From the NCBI GenBank assembly GCA_046542355.1, contig JBKHBN010000006.1, positions 6,190-70,189 on the forward strand: a stretch of DNA of 64,000 nt, written 5' to 3'. Below the pieces are notes generated by a model. It was not told the DNA's origin, did no database searches, and saw nothing but the letters and a program-made list of their open reading frames with translations. This document shows, piece by piece, positions 1-9,078 of the stretch. Positions within the stretch are counted from its first letter, which is position 1; every line of letters begins with the position of its first letter. The DNA comes from UBA1672 sp046542355. Its GTDB lineage: Bacteria; Pseudomonadota; Alphaproteobacteria; Micavibrionales; Micavibrionaceae. The translations under genes and the position numbers were made by a program.

Positions 1-19
1 TTGAGGTGAATATACACAT

Positions 20-1204
20 ATGAAGCGCGCTGAACTTCTTACCGTTATAATGCATGATATCGGGTTGCCTGTTATTGAAGGCATTATTCAGGTCGCGCTT
101 GATCGCTCTGAAGACAAAGTTGTTGAGGATGTCACACGATTATTGCGTCAGACGGTTGATCATGCGGATGATATTCGCGGTCTTCTGGATCTGGCAGAGG
201 ACGAAGAACAAGATGTTTCTATCAGACTCAATCTGGCAACATTGTCATGTCACGTGATCGCTGCTCATTACAAACGAACTGGCAATTTGCCTACGCAAGC
301 CGAACTTAAACGCACCGTGAGCTCTATTGACCGCTTGCTGGCCTTTTCGGAAAATTATATCCCTATGGGGCGTCTTGACGGTGTGTTTCCTGAGAATATT
401 CGGGGCCTGTCTCCTCTATCGCGCGCCGTGGCCAATCTGGTTTATTTAAAATACTATGTGCCTCTTATTGATGCTGTGGCTGAGTTTTCCTTTGGGCAGA
501 AAGAATCAAGAATAATACAGGACGTTTCGGAACGACTGCGTGAAAAAGCGACTGAAATTACTCATGCTTTGATGGGAAAAAGTCTGGGCGTAGCGGAACA
601 AAAATCCAGTGAAATGCTTATTTTGAGTAGCCTCGTCCCTCTTTATTGCGCATGCCATAATCAAGAGAAAAACCGGATTATGGCGCTGGATGAGGATGCC
701 CGCACGAAGGAGACCAGCAAAGATCAAATCGAGAATATCTGGCTTTTATTTGACAAACGTCTAAGCATGATGAGCGTTCTGGCTAAGCATATTATGCCGG
801 ATCATTTTTCAGATGATGATATTGCCAAGATTGATAACCTTTTTACAGACGGTCTGGGACTGGTCGATGTTGACTCCACCACGGCACAAAAAGATCATAA
901 AACCAGTGGCAGCGAGGATATGGAAGATAATAAGACCTCGCCTAAAAAGGACGCAGGGCGTATAAGCGGCGATGATCAAGCCGCAGACACCTCAGCACAG
1001 GCTCCTGTAAATCCTATGGGCTTTTTTGCCGTACAAGAAGAGGAAGCCGAGGAGGTTATGCCTGTAAAATCCGAAGCGAGCGCAAGCATTTCCTCTGATG
1101 AGGGGCAAGAGGATGATACAACAGATGATGAAGGGGATGATGAAGGGGATGATAGCGGTTCCGGAGCAGATCATTCCAATCCCATGTCGTTTTTCAAAAA
1201 ATGA
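20..1204 (+). CDS. Unknown 394-aa protein with acidic tail and two NPMxFF motifs
   Basis: I do not recognise the family. ATG at 20 follows a GAGGTG ribosome site. Residues 1-280 look helical and soluble, with no signal peptide or membrane segment. Residues about 290-394 are a low-complexity acidic tail rich in Asp, Glu and Ser. The tail carries two copies of a short motif, NPMGFF near residue 331 and NPMSFF near residue 387, the second almost at the C-terminus. Such repeated motifs in a disordered tail suggest docking to a partner. The gene lies just upstream of the transglycosylase-dotD-dotC-dotB run on the same strand, so a cytoplasmic role with the secretion system is plausible. That role is inference from position only. 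Confidence 0.75.
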   Translation: MKRAELLTVIMHDIGLPVIEGIIQVALDRSEDKVVEDVTRLLRQTVDHADDIRGLLDLAEDEEQDVSIRLNLATLSCHVIAAHYKRTGNLPTQAELKRTVSSIDRLLAFSENYIPMGRLDGVFPENIRGLSPLSRAVANLVYLKYYVPLIDAVAEFSFGQKESRIIQDVSERLREKATEITHALMGKSLGVAEQKSSEMLILSSLVPLYCACHNQEKNRIMALDEDARTKETSKDQIENIWLLFDKRLSMMSVLAKHIMPDHFSDDDIAKIDNLFTDGLGLVDVDSTTAQKDHKTSGSEDMEDNKTSPKKDAGRISGDDQAADTSAQAPVNPMGFFAVQEEEAEEVMPVKSEASASISSDEGQEDDTTDDEGDDEGDDSGSGADHSNPMSFFKK

Positions 1205-1258
1205 TGAGCGCTTTCTCTTTAAGAGAGCTACAGAGTCATTGATGAAGAGGTTCCAGAT

Positions 1259-1672
1259 ATGAGTGCCAAGACTGTTGCGGCATGTATTTTACTCGCTGCT
1301 CAAACACATGATGTTCCGCCGGCTCTATTGATCGGTATTTACCGTGCAGAAGGGGGAGAAGCCGGTCTTGAGGTTGCAAACACGAACGGCAGTCATGATC
1401 TTGGGCTTATGCAGATTAACACACTATGGATTCCCGGGCTGGCCGAAAAATGGAAGGTCAGCGAAGAAAAGGCACATGAAATGGTTCGTGATGATGTATG
1501 TATTAACGTGGATGTTGCGGCTTCGATATTGCGTCAGCACCTAAGCGAGACGCGCGATTTGGCAAGAGCACTGGAGTATTATCACTCACGCACGCCAGAG
1601 CTTAGAAAAAAATATAAAGATCGTGTTTTGGATATTATGCGGCGTTACGGGCTGTTAAAAACAAAACGTTGA
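1259..1672 (+). CDS. VirB1-like lytic transglycosylase
   Basis: This small soluble lysozyme-fold protein (137 aa) probably opens peptidoglycan for assembly of the secretion apparatus. The SLT fold shows as IYRAEGGEAG with the likely catalytic Glu31, then GLMQINTLWIP (the usual GLMQI motif), and a C-terminal ALEYYHSR stretch matching the family's AL..YN segment. The ATG at 1259 has an AGAGG site a few bases upstream. No convincing signal peptide is seen, although the N-terminus is mildly hydrophobic, so the export route is unclear. Neighbours dotD, dotC and dotB support a T4BSS role, like VirB1 in type IVA systems. Confidence 0.85.
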   Translation: MSAKTVAACILLAAQTHDVPPALLIGIYRAEGGEAGLEVANTNGSHDLGLMQINTLWIPGLAEKWKVSEEKAHEMVRDDVCINVDVAASILRQHLSETRDLARALEYYHSRTPELRKKYKDRVLDIMRRYGLLKTKR

Positions 1673-1887
1673 GTTGCTTAACCCCCTGCTCACAGGGACA
1701 TTCAAACGCCTTAATGACCCCCAGGAGGCGCGTGTGTAGTATGGTTTCAAGGCTTGCCCAATAGCCGCTCCAAGGCCTCTATCTACGAGGACATTCACAA
1801 TTCTTTGCTATATTTCTTGATTTATTTCATAATTTTGTCTAGTATTTCTGCAGACTAAGTTGTCTTTGTATTAGGGTTTTAATTATT

Positions 1888-2415
1888 ATGTTTCGTAGCT
1901 TTCTTTTCCTGCCACTGCTATGTGGTCTGTTGTTCCTTTCCGGTTGTTCCAACTTCGATAAAGTGCTCAATAAATCAAGAGCTTTCAGCGCCGGCAGTCC
2001 GCAGATTGTGGCTGCGCCGGATACTGTCTCAATGATGTTGGCAGAGTCAGCAGATCGCGCCTCTTCCGCTCTTGAAACATTGGCAGCCGTTGAGCAGGCG
2101 CGCACACCAGCAACGAGGATGTCTCCAGTTGGTAATGTTCCTCAGGAGCTGCGTCGTACGATTACTGTGAACTGGGTCGGGCCTATCGAGCCTATCACCA
2201 AAACCCTTTCGGATCGCGCCGGATACAGCTTTCTGGTTTTAGGCAACGAGCCGTCCATACCCGTTGTTGTTTCTGTGGATGCAGAAAACTCACGCGTCGT
2301 GGACGTATTACGTGACATTGGCCTGCAGCTTGGAAAGCGCGGGGATGTAAAAGTTGATGCCGAGACGCGTATGGTGGAGATTTATTATGCTCCAAATGCT
2401 GGTGTTGGCGGTTAA
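1888..2415 (+). CDS. dotD: T4BSS outer-membrane lipoprotein DotD
   Basis: DotD is an outer-membrane lipoprotein of the Dot/Icm core complex. With DotC it helps insert DotH in the outer membrane. The 175-aa protein starts with a lipoprotein signal peptide ending in the lipobox LSGC (Cys20). Residues about 90-170 form the conserved DotD domain, which resembles the secretin N-domain. It contains TVNWVGPIEPITKTLSDRAG and ends in a VEIYYA strand. The length is typical. The gene is followed after 26 bp by dotC on the same strand, the order seen in many T4BSS loci. The assignment rests on domain pattern and neighbours. Confidence 0.92.
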   Translation: MFRSFLFLPLLCGLLFLSGCSNFDKVLNKSRAFSAGSPQIVAAPDTVSMMLAESADRASSALETLAAVEQARTPATRMSPVGNVPQELRRTITVNWVGPIEPITKTLSDRAGYSFLVLGNEPSIPVVVSVDAENSRVVDVLRDIGLQLGKRGDVKVDAETRMVEIYYAPNAGVGG

Positions 2416-2441
2416 GAGAAATTTAAGAGGTTTTTTAGTTC

Positions 2442-3314
2442 ATGCGTTTTCTTTTGACTTCAGGTCTTTATATTCTTATGGGCGTGGCTTTTGCGATTAG
2501 CAGCGGTCTGGTTTATGCCGCGCCTTCAGTTCTTCCATCGGACAAGGAAGTCCCTTTGACAACGGCTAATGAAGAACCTGTCAATATGGGCGAGCTGGTC
2601 GAGTATGAGCCTATTGGCGATATTGAAGCCATGGATAAAGATTTACCCCTTGATATTCGCATGGACGCCCTTAAAGAGGCTGCTATTTCCTTTGGAGCGC
2701 GCGGGGGGCTTGCCAAACGTACCTATGAGATCAGACAAGAACTGGATACGAGAACACGTTATCTTGACCGTGTCTTTAATTTTTCTCATCTTTTGATTTC
2801 CGCTCCTTCGGGTTTTATGATGGAGCCTCCGATTATTACAGAATCAATGAACGCGATGATTATTGATATTGACGGGCAAACAGCGGCTGTTTCCGATAAA
2901 ATATACAATATCATGCGTAACGCCCGCATTGTCTCACGGCCAAGAACATGGCGCCAGTATCTTGAACGTGAATGGGGAGAGGTCATGCCTCCTCCTGATA
3001 TTTTAACGCCGCGTGATGAGGAAGAACGCCGTGTCTGGGTCATGCATGTGCGGAAAGGCTGGGAATATGGTTATCAACAGGCCGATGACATCTTTAAGGA
3101 TGATCTTGCCCGTCTGGAATCAGACTTCCAGGGCATGGTTCGATATAAAATGCTTCTTGCACAGGGTATGGTTTCCCCACCCTATGCGCTTCAGGTTGAC
3201 CGCGGTATTACCGGTGGCGGCGATGAGATGCGGGTTGGTGATCGCGCTGTTCAAATTACTGGTATTCCTGAGCTGATAACTGGAGCTGATACATGGAGAC
3301 CCGCAAGCCGGTAA
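2442..3314 (+). CDS. dotC: T4BSS outer-membrane protein DotC
   Basis: DotC works with DotD to place DotH in the outer membrane. The protein has 290 aa. The N-terminal 27 residues form a signal peptide ending near VYA, but there is no Cys for a lipobox. The Legionella protein is a lipoprotein, so this homologue may be a soluble periplasmic form. Family-like segments are the LDIRMDALKEAAISFGARGG region near residue 70 and the R-WRQYL stretch near residue 170, followed by WEYGYQQADDIF near residue 207. The 3' end overlaps dotB by 22 bases, suggesting translational coupling. Confidence 0.92.
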   Translation: MRFLLTSGLYILMGVAFAISSGLVYAAPSVLPSDKEVPLTTANEEPVNMGELVEYEPIGDIEAMDKDLPLDIRMDALKEAAISFGARGGLAKRTYEIRQELDTRTRYLDRVFNFSHLLISAPSGFMMEPPIITESMNAMIIDIDGQTAAVSDKIYNIMRNARIVSRPRTWRQYLEREWGEVMPPPDILTPRDEEERRVWVMHVRKGWEYGYQQADDIFKDDLARLESDFQGMVRYKMLLAQGMVSPPYALQVDRGITGGGDEMRVGDRAVQITGIPELITGADTWRPASR

Positions 3315-4450
3315 GCCTTGTCAAGGCAGAGGACACGGCTGCCCAGACGTGGCCGAACGAGCCTCATAGATTTACAACACAAGATATTGATGAATTTTTG
3401 CTTTGGTGTGTTAAGCAAAACTCGTCAGATGTTACCATTCAAAGTGAGCGTCCCGTTTATAACGAAATCAGCGGAGAGCTTTATCCCGGGACTTATCGTA
3501 ATCTGGATGCCTCGGATATGGCTGTGTTCCTAGAAAAGATCTACGGCGCAGAAGCGCAGGCACGACTAGCGTCCGGTAGAGATCTTGATATATCTTACGA
3601 AATCAGACCCGACCGTTACACGCGCGTTCGTTTCCGTGTCAATATCACTGCTATTTTGACAAAAGGACGGGATGGAGCGCAGATCACCATGCGAACTCTT
3701 CCCAGTGATCCACCGACCATGGATGATCTGGCTATCGAGGAGGAGATCCGCAAAAACTGGGCGCCGCGGCAAGGTCTTGTGGTGATCACCGGGCCTACAG
3801 GTTCAGGTAAATCTACCTTGCTGGCCGCCGGAAACCGGATGCTTCTAGAGCGTCCGCGCGGCTGCGGTAAGATGCTGACCTACGAAGCGCCTATTGAATA
3901 TGTTTATGATAGCATTCACAGTCCTCGTTCGCTCGTTTCGCAAACAGAAATTCCGCGCCACTTACCAAACTTTGCTCACGGCATTCGTAACGCCTTGCGC
4001 CGGAAACCCGAGATTATTCTTGTTGGGGAGGCGCGTGACCGAGAGACTATTAATGCGGCTATTGAGGCATCGCAAACCGGGCACGCTGTTTATACAACGA
4101 CGCACACGCTTGGTGTGGCCAATACCGTCCAACGTATGCTCTCAACCTATGAAATGAATGAACGCGAAGAGCGCGCTGTCGCTCTGATGGAGACGCTGCG
4201 GCTCATTGTTACACAGGCGCTTGTCTCACGTATAGGCGGTGGGCGGTGCGGCGTGCGGGAGTGGATGAAATTTCCCGATGAGGTGCGAGAGAGATTAATG
4301 GATATGCATTTTACAAAATGGCCTAATGAAATTCAGCGTATTTTACCTCAATATGGACAATCCATGGAACGTTCGGCTGCGATTGCTTTTGAGGAAGGTA
4401 CTATAGATCGTCGTGCCTATCTGTTATTATCTTCAAGCACCGGTTCTTAG
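3293..4450 (+). CDS. dotB: T4BSS secretion ATPase DotB
   Basis: DotB is the hexameric VirB11/PilT-like cytoplasmic ATPase that powers Dot/Icm secretion. The 385-aa length fits the family. Walker A is GPTGSGKS at residues 167-174. The Asp-box and Walker B region reads IILVGEARDRETINAA, followed by the PilT-type His box GHAVYTTTHT. The ATG at 3293 lies inside the end of dotC. DotB closes the dotD-dotC-dotB run. After it comes a gap of about 100 bp before icmT. Confidence 0.95.
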   Translation: METRKPVSLVKAEDTAAQTWPNEPHRFTTQDIDEFLLWCVKQNSSDVTIQSERPVYNEISGELYPGTYRNLDASDMAVFLEKIYGAEAQARLASGRDLDISYEIRPDRYTRVRFRVNITAILTKGRDGAQITMRTLPSDPPTMDDLAIEEEIRKNWAPRQGLVVITGPTGSGKSTLLAAGNRMLLERPRGCGKMLTYEAPIEYVYDSIHSPRSLVSQTEIPRHLPNFAHGIRNALRRKPEIILVGEARDRETINAAIEASQTGHAVYTTTHTLGVANTVQRMLSTYEMNEREERAVALMETLRLIVTQALVSRIGGGRCGVREWMKFPDEVRERLMDMHFTKWPNEIQRILPQYGQSMERSAAIAFEEGTIDRRAYLLLSSSTGS

Positions 4451-4547
4451 ATAATGCTACATCTGTGTGTTTTATAGTCGTGTTTTTAATATGCTCTTGT
4501 TATAATTATTACATAAACTAACCCCCTTTTCACTTGAGAGCCAAAAA

Positions 4548-4847
4548 ATGTCAAAGGAACTCGAAAATCTTGAAGCCCAGTTAAACTGGCACTGGCGTGA
4601 TTCCATGCGCACTATTCGTTTTATGGGCTTTGATGCACGTGTTGCCTTTCTTATTCCGGTATGGCTCTTATATTTGAGAACATCGACCCTGATTTTATCT
4701 TTTATAGTCTTTTATGTTTTCAAATATCTGGAAAATAAGGGGCTGACTTTTCCATCAGCGTTGCGGGCCTTACGCTTATGGTTTATAGGCCGTTACAGGC
4801 CTAGTACCACCGGATTATCTCGACATGATTTTATTGACTATGGTTAA
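4548..4847 (+). CDS. icmT: T4BSS inner-membrane protein IcmT
   Basis: This is a small inner-membrane Dot/Icm component of 99 aa. The family signature is the N-terminal segment WRDSMRTIRFMGFDARVAF at residues 17-35. One long hydrophobic stretch follows, possibly two short membrane passes (residues about 32-65). A basic C-terminal region ends with a GRYRP segment. The size matches IcmT, about 85-100 aa. The gene lies on the same strand after dotB. The region just downstream holds the first 25-bp direct repeat that borders the inserted block. Confidence 0.88.
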   Translation: MSKELENLEAQLNWHWRDSMRTIRFMGFDARVAFLIPVWLLYLRTSTLILSFIVFYVFKYLENKGLTFPSALRALRLWFIGRYRPSTTGLSRHDFIDYG

Positions 4848-5113
4848 GATCTGAATTTGATTTTTGCTTATTTCGGAGTATTTTTTTAAATTCTAGATAG
4901 TGTCGTCACGTGTTATGTACAATGCTGTTGCAATTTAAAAGCAAAGAATCAATTTTTAGTATGAGAGCCATCGTCTATGATATTATCATAGCGTTATAAT
5001 TTGACTTTGTTCTTGAATTATCCGTCTTTCACGGATATCCTTTTCTTCGTAGCTTTTGTGCCTTATCAGCTTAGTATTATGTGTAATTTTACTCCTTTTG
5101 GAAATGAAATAAG
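4848..5113. other. Intergenic region with MITE-end relic
   Basis: This AT-rich, non-coding stretch separates icmT from the TcpQ-like gene. It contains the 25-bp copy of the MITE-like end at 4893-4917. The remainder probably carries the promoter of the downstream gene, but I see no clear -35/-10 pair. Confidence 0.5.
4893..4917 (+). repeat. Solo MITE-like end, left direct repeat
   Basis: This 25-bp sequence, beginning CTAGATAGTGTCGTCACGTG, is identical to 15623-15647 in the same orientation. It matches the start of the terminal inverted repeat of the element at 51163-51328 except for a G/A change (CACGTG against CACATG). The two direct copies bracket about 10.7 kb: the TcpQ-like gene and the five paralogues. 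It may be a relic of an element end or a site used in recombination. Confidence 0.8.
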
Positions 5114-7105
5114 ATGTGCTTAAAATATAATCTCTTTCTTCGATCAACCTGTCTGCATATTGTTGCCTTAAGCTCTCTGGCCAGCTTTCCTGCTTATGGC
5201 GGTTTTGAATGGACTCCTCCCGATAAGATTGTGCCGCCAGCGGCTGATATGCCTGAAACACCACCGGCCAAGGATACAAGAAATAAAGATTCCGGTATGG
5301 GAAACAGTGAAAAGCTTCTGGATTATATCCTAAACAAAAAGGACGCTTTGCCCGTTACTCCTGATATATTTGATGATACGCAGCCCTCTGCAGATCGTGT
5401 GGTGCTGGAAGAAGATGGGCTTGATATTCAAGAACAAGATCCCGTGGTTATGAAGAACATCCTTCCTACTGAAGAGAAAATCCCTAATAAGAAACCTCCT
5501 GAAGTCACTGCAAATGATCAAAATGACAGGAACCAGAACGAAACAGAAACTGATTCCGGCCTGCCTATTAATCCTTACCCTGTAAAGGAAACAGTTGCTA
5601 CCAGGAGAACACCGCAACCAGTTCAAGCTTCTCGTCAGGAAAAGCCCCAGAATCAGGCTCCCGCTGAAACAGTTCACTGGAACAAAGCAGCGTCTTACGA
5701 GGTTATTGAGGGATTTGGAATGGAAATACCTCTGGCTCTCGCGCTTAGTCAAATCGTGCCGCCCGAATTTGCTTATTCTTTTGGAAAGGGCGTTGATGTT
5801 GGTGCACGTGTATCATGGGAGGGGGGCAAGCCCTGGAATGAAGTTTTAGGAGAGACGCTCAATCCTTTAGGGGCAAAAGCTGTCGTTCATGAAAAAACAG
5901 TCAAAATCAAAAAAGATCCTGAACACATAACTCAAAAAAACAAAATTCCAGAAAGAATTGTTTCCCCTGCCTCTCAGAAGGTAGAAAAAAAAAATGACGA
6001 TGACGCCAATTCCGGAGCTGATTTTATAATCTCTCAAATAGATGTTGAAGATGAGAATGAGGATCGGGATCGGGATAAGAACAAGAATGGAGCCAAGATC
6101 GATCTTGAGAGGGTTGTTATAAATGGAAGGGCTGTTGTTACGGCGGATATGCCAGAAAAAGTTTTAGTCACAACAGCCTTGGAGGACTCCTCCAATAATA
6201 AGCCAACAAAAGACCATGCTGTGATAACAGATGCCATTATTCTGGATAAAGAGATTTTGGATAAAGAGCGGGAGCAAACACATCGCTCCACTTCCGAAGA
6301 AGCGGCAACCTCTGTTATGGCTGAAGATCTTATGCAACCTCTTAACACCTTTCAACAAAAAGGAAGAAGAGATCTTCGCTCTGAGTTCATGAACCCCAAG
6401 CCTCAGGTCAAAGATGAGGATATTGCCCCCTATGAGGCGGATGATACGCCTTTGCAAAGGCCTGAGATTCTTCTTGATAAAGCCCAAAGAGAAGAAGAGG
6501 AATATGCGCGCAGAATTGAAAAAATAAAACCCTATCCTATGCTAGAGGATCCGGCTCTATTGTCTGAAGAGCCAGAAGAAACGGAACCGGCAGAAAATTT
6601 AAATGATAAAAAACACGATGAAGGCAAGAGCGCTATAGCGCCGCCTCTCAGCGCCGCCTCTTTTGATGATACTATTGAGGAAACGCCTGAGATCAACTCT
6701 CCCGCATTGGTGCAAGAACAAATCAACTGGCACCCAACTTCGGGAAGAAAAGGCGATGATCCGGTAAGGGCTAAAGAAGGCGAAACTTCTGAAGAGACTG
6801 TTGTTGCCAGTCTTGCTGAAGACCCTTCTTCACGTTTTCGTGCTCAGCCCAGCGGAGAAGTTCGTATATGGCGCGCGCGCGAGGGAACGGATCTTAAAAC
6901 TCTTTTGGAAGAATGGAGCGGAGAAGAAAATATTCCTCTAATATGGGATCTGGATGATAAATACGTTCTGGATCGTGATGTTTTTATTAGCGGTACATTC
7001 AAGAATGCTGTTAATATTTTATTTCGTAAGGGTATGAAGCGCACCCCCTCTTATGAACTGCGCGATGCGCCTTATACACTTGTCATATTTACTCAGGAAT
7101 ATTAG
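5114..7105 (+). CDS. Long disordered exported protein with two TcpQ-like domains
   Basis: The 663-aa protein has an N-terminal signal peptide (about residues 1-30, ending near PAYG). Most of it is charged, low-complexity sequence rich in Glu, Asp, Lys and Pro. Two folded islands stand out. One at about residues 190-265 has the DotD/TcpQ-like pattern (IPLALALSQIVPPEFAYSFG, then WNEVLGETL). The other, at about 580-662, matches the TcpQ/PilL C-terminal domain well (WRAREGTDLKTLLEEWS, then GTFKNAVNILF). TcpQ-like domains occur in periplasmic and outer-membrane parts of pili and IncI/T4B systems. I infer a cell-envelope component of this secretion system with a long flexible linker. It lies inside the block bordered by the 25-bp repeats. 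Confidence 0.8.
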   Translation: MCLKYNLFLRSTCLHIVALSSLASFPAYGGFEWTPPDKIVPPAADMPETPPAKDTRNKDSGMGNSEKLLDYILNKKDALPVTPDIFDDTQPSADRVVLEEDGLDIQEQDPVVMKNILPTEEKIPNKKPPEVTANDQNDRNQNETETDSGLPINPYPVKETVATRRTPQPVQASRQEKPQNQAPAETVHWNKAASYEVIEGFGMEIPLALALSQIVPPEFAYSFGKGVDVGARVSWEGGKPWNEVLGETLNPLGAKAVVHEKTVKIKKDPEHITQKNKIPERIVSPASQKVEKKNDDDANSGADFIISQIDVEDENEDRDRDKNKNGAKIDLERVVINGRAVVTADMPEKVLVTTALEDSSNNKPTKDHAVITDAIILDKEILDKEREQTHRSTSEEAATSVMAEDLMQPLNTFQQKGRRDLRSEFMNPKPQVKDEDIAPYEADDTPLQRPEILLDKAQREEEEYARRIEKIKPYPMLEDPALLSEEPEETEPAENLNDKKHDEGKSAIAPPLSAASFDDTIEETPEINSPALVQEQINWHPTSGRKGDDPVRAKEGETSEETVVASLAEDPSSRFRAQPSGEVRIWRAREGTDLKTLLEEWSGEENIPLIWDLDDKYVLDRDVFISGTFKNAVNILFRKGMKRTPSYELRDAPYTLVIFTQEY

Positions 7106-7234
7106 GCTCAGGACTCATAAAATTTCCACGATGTTTGCTTATTTCTTTTTTCTTTGAAATAACTGAGACGGTTGTGGCGACTGAAAACAGAATATGAAAA
7201 CACGGCATTTCAGAGTGTTACTTGTGAGATACTG

Positions 7235-9046
7235 CTAGCGCCCAAGCTGAGTCTTTTGCATTTCCGTTAACATATTTGAATTAATTTCGCTTACTTTCTC
7301 CTGCAACGTTGATTCAATCAAAACAGCGCTTAGCATCTCCCGGCGGAGCAAAGACTGATACCTGTCGCGCATATTCATCAGCGAAATTGCATCAAGGGTA
7401 GCGCCTAAGCGTTTCACATTCGCAGGCTTATCGTAAAGGTTTATATAAAATTTAGGGTTTTGATAGATCTTTTTGGTTAAAATCTCCATTTGCGCATAAT
7501 AGCTTGGACGTTCGCCCATCATCTCATGAGCTTCATCATCGTCAAAACCAAGCTCGTTAGTCAGCATTGATTTCATGAAAACCCAGCCCGCATTTTCTTC
7601 AACCAGTGGATCCTCCCTTTCCGATGCCGCTGATTTCATGCCGACAATACTGACAAATGAATTATGGGCAACCGCCATTTTTGCTGCATAGCTGCGCGAT
7701 TCATAATGTGGGCGGATATCTTCTTTCAAAGCATCTTCCTTGGGTGTATTAAACGCTGTGGGTACATAAAGATGACGGGCAAGCGCCAGAATATCTTCCT
7801 CGTCATTTGTTCTAACGCCGTCTGCAAATTTTACATCAAGCGTCAACTTGGTCTCGAGTGCACGGGTATAATCTATATCTATATTTTTCCTTCTTAGTTC
7901 CTCTGGATCAGTTACTGCGGTATTTTCACAAATAGCGCTGACTGCCCCTCCATTATCTGCGCCCTCACAATAATTTTCTACATATTCATCAACCTTGGCG
8001 CCTTCATAGACCTCTGAGCCACCGGATGCGGCTGTATGCTCAACGCCGGTATATTGCTCAAGCAGATATTTATTTACTGCCATTTTCTCTAATTCGGACT
8101 CGATATCGGTGTGCGCAATGCTGCGCATATAAGTGCCTATACGGCACATTTGATCGCTAGGGTGGTAATCTTTATGCGCTCTGGCCATCAGCTCCTGAAT
8201 TTTCCGCTGCGTTTGTAATTGTATTGTTGCATCAAAGAATAATCCGATGTTAAAGGTCTGAAAAGTCATAAGCCGTGAAAACTGCGACGTCATTTTAATC
8301 AATGTTACCCCCCAGCGGCTCTCAATATCACCATAGCCAGGGCCGTCTTCATCTCCATAAAGCCGTGCCGTAAGAGCTGTAAACGCTTCTACCGTTGGTT
8401 TTCCCATATTAAAGCTCGATAGATCACTGTGAATGCCGGTATTTTGAAACGCTAATTCTATTAATTGTGAATCAGCCTGACTATTGCCGATTTGCTGTCC
8501 AAGCGATGCCGCAAATCGGCCAGCCCAATCGGCACTTAATGTTTGCTCCTCACCGTTACTTTGTTTAAGCGTGATATCTGAGAAATCCTCCAGCCCGCTC
8601 GTTGAAACGTCTATACTGCCGTCTCGAGGGTCAAGCGCGAGCATAATACGCAGAATATCTTTTGGAGTTTGTTTATTATTTGATGCGCTTATAGATTGTT
8701 CTTTGCCTTGATCTTCCTGTTTTGTTTTTTCAACGTCCAGTTCATATCTTATTTTTTTGACTGGAGAAGAACTCTTTTTGAAAGCTTCATTCTTAATCGG
8801 CAGTGATAATATACCGCTCTCATCAACCAGAGCCTGTTCTTGGGCAAGAACCTTTTTATCTGATGAGATCTTGTATTTCACCTGCGTTCCTGGAACAAAC
8901 CCCTTCAAGGTGACTCTGGTTACATCATCTTGTGCATTGAATGTGCCAGCGATTTCGTCTGACATAAAAACACCGAGAAGGGCGGCTGACACCAAAATCA
9001 GGGTCACCAGCAAAAATTTGGATTTTACAGGCCTCAAAAAGCGCAC
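7235..9046 (-). CDS. Exported T4BSS-locus paralogue 5 (603 aa, divergent)
   Basis: This is the last and most divergent member of a five-gene paralogous family. A GTG start at 9046 follows an AGAGGT site. An N-terminal membrane or signal segment (residues about 9-30) is not followed by the Cys cluster found in the other four. About 200 extra residues precede the shared core. The core keeps FFDATIQLQTQRKIQEL, AHKDYHPSDQMCRIGT, the NIDIDY motif, EEDILALARHLY, and the C-terminal block PSYYAQMEILTKKIYQNPKF with LYDKPANVKR. The function is unknown. The product is likely periplasmic or inner-membrane anchored. It is 32 bp from its upstream neighbour, so it is probably in the same operon. Confidence 0.85.
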   Translation of the reverse strand: MRFLRPVKSKFLLVTLILVSAALLGVFMSDEIAGTFNAQDDVTRVTLKGFVPGTQVKYKISSDKKVLAQEQALVDESGILSLPIKNEAFKKSSSPVKKIRYELDVEKTKQEDQGKEQSISASNNKQTPKDILRIMLALDPRDGSIDVSTSGLEDFSDITLKQSNGEEQTLSADWAGRFAASLGQQIGNSQADSQLIELAFQNTGIHSDLSSFNMGKPTVEAFTALTARLYGDEDGPGYGDIESRWGVTLIKMTSQFSRLMTFQTFNIGLFFDATIQLQTQRKIQELMARAHKDYHPSDQMCRIGTYMRSIAHTDIESELEKMAVNKYLLEQYTGVEHTAASGGSEVYEGAKVDEYVENYCEGADNGGAVSAICENTAVTDPEELRRKNIDIDYTRALETKLTLDVKFADGVRTNDEEDILALARHLYVPTAFNTPKEDALKEDIRPHYESRSYAAKMAVAHNSFVSIVGMKSAASEREDPLVEENAGWVFMKSMLTNELGFDDDEAHEMMGERPSYYAQMEILTKKIYQNPKFYINLYDKPANVKRLGATLDAISLMNMRDRYQSLLRREMLSAVLIESTLQEKVSEINSNMLTEMQKTQLGR

Positions 9047-9078
9047 TATTTATACCTCTTATACCTCGTTATTATACT

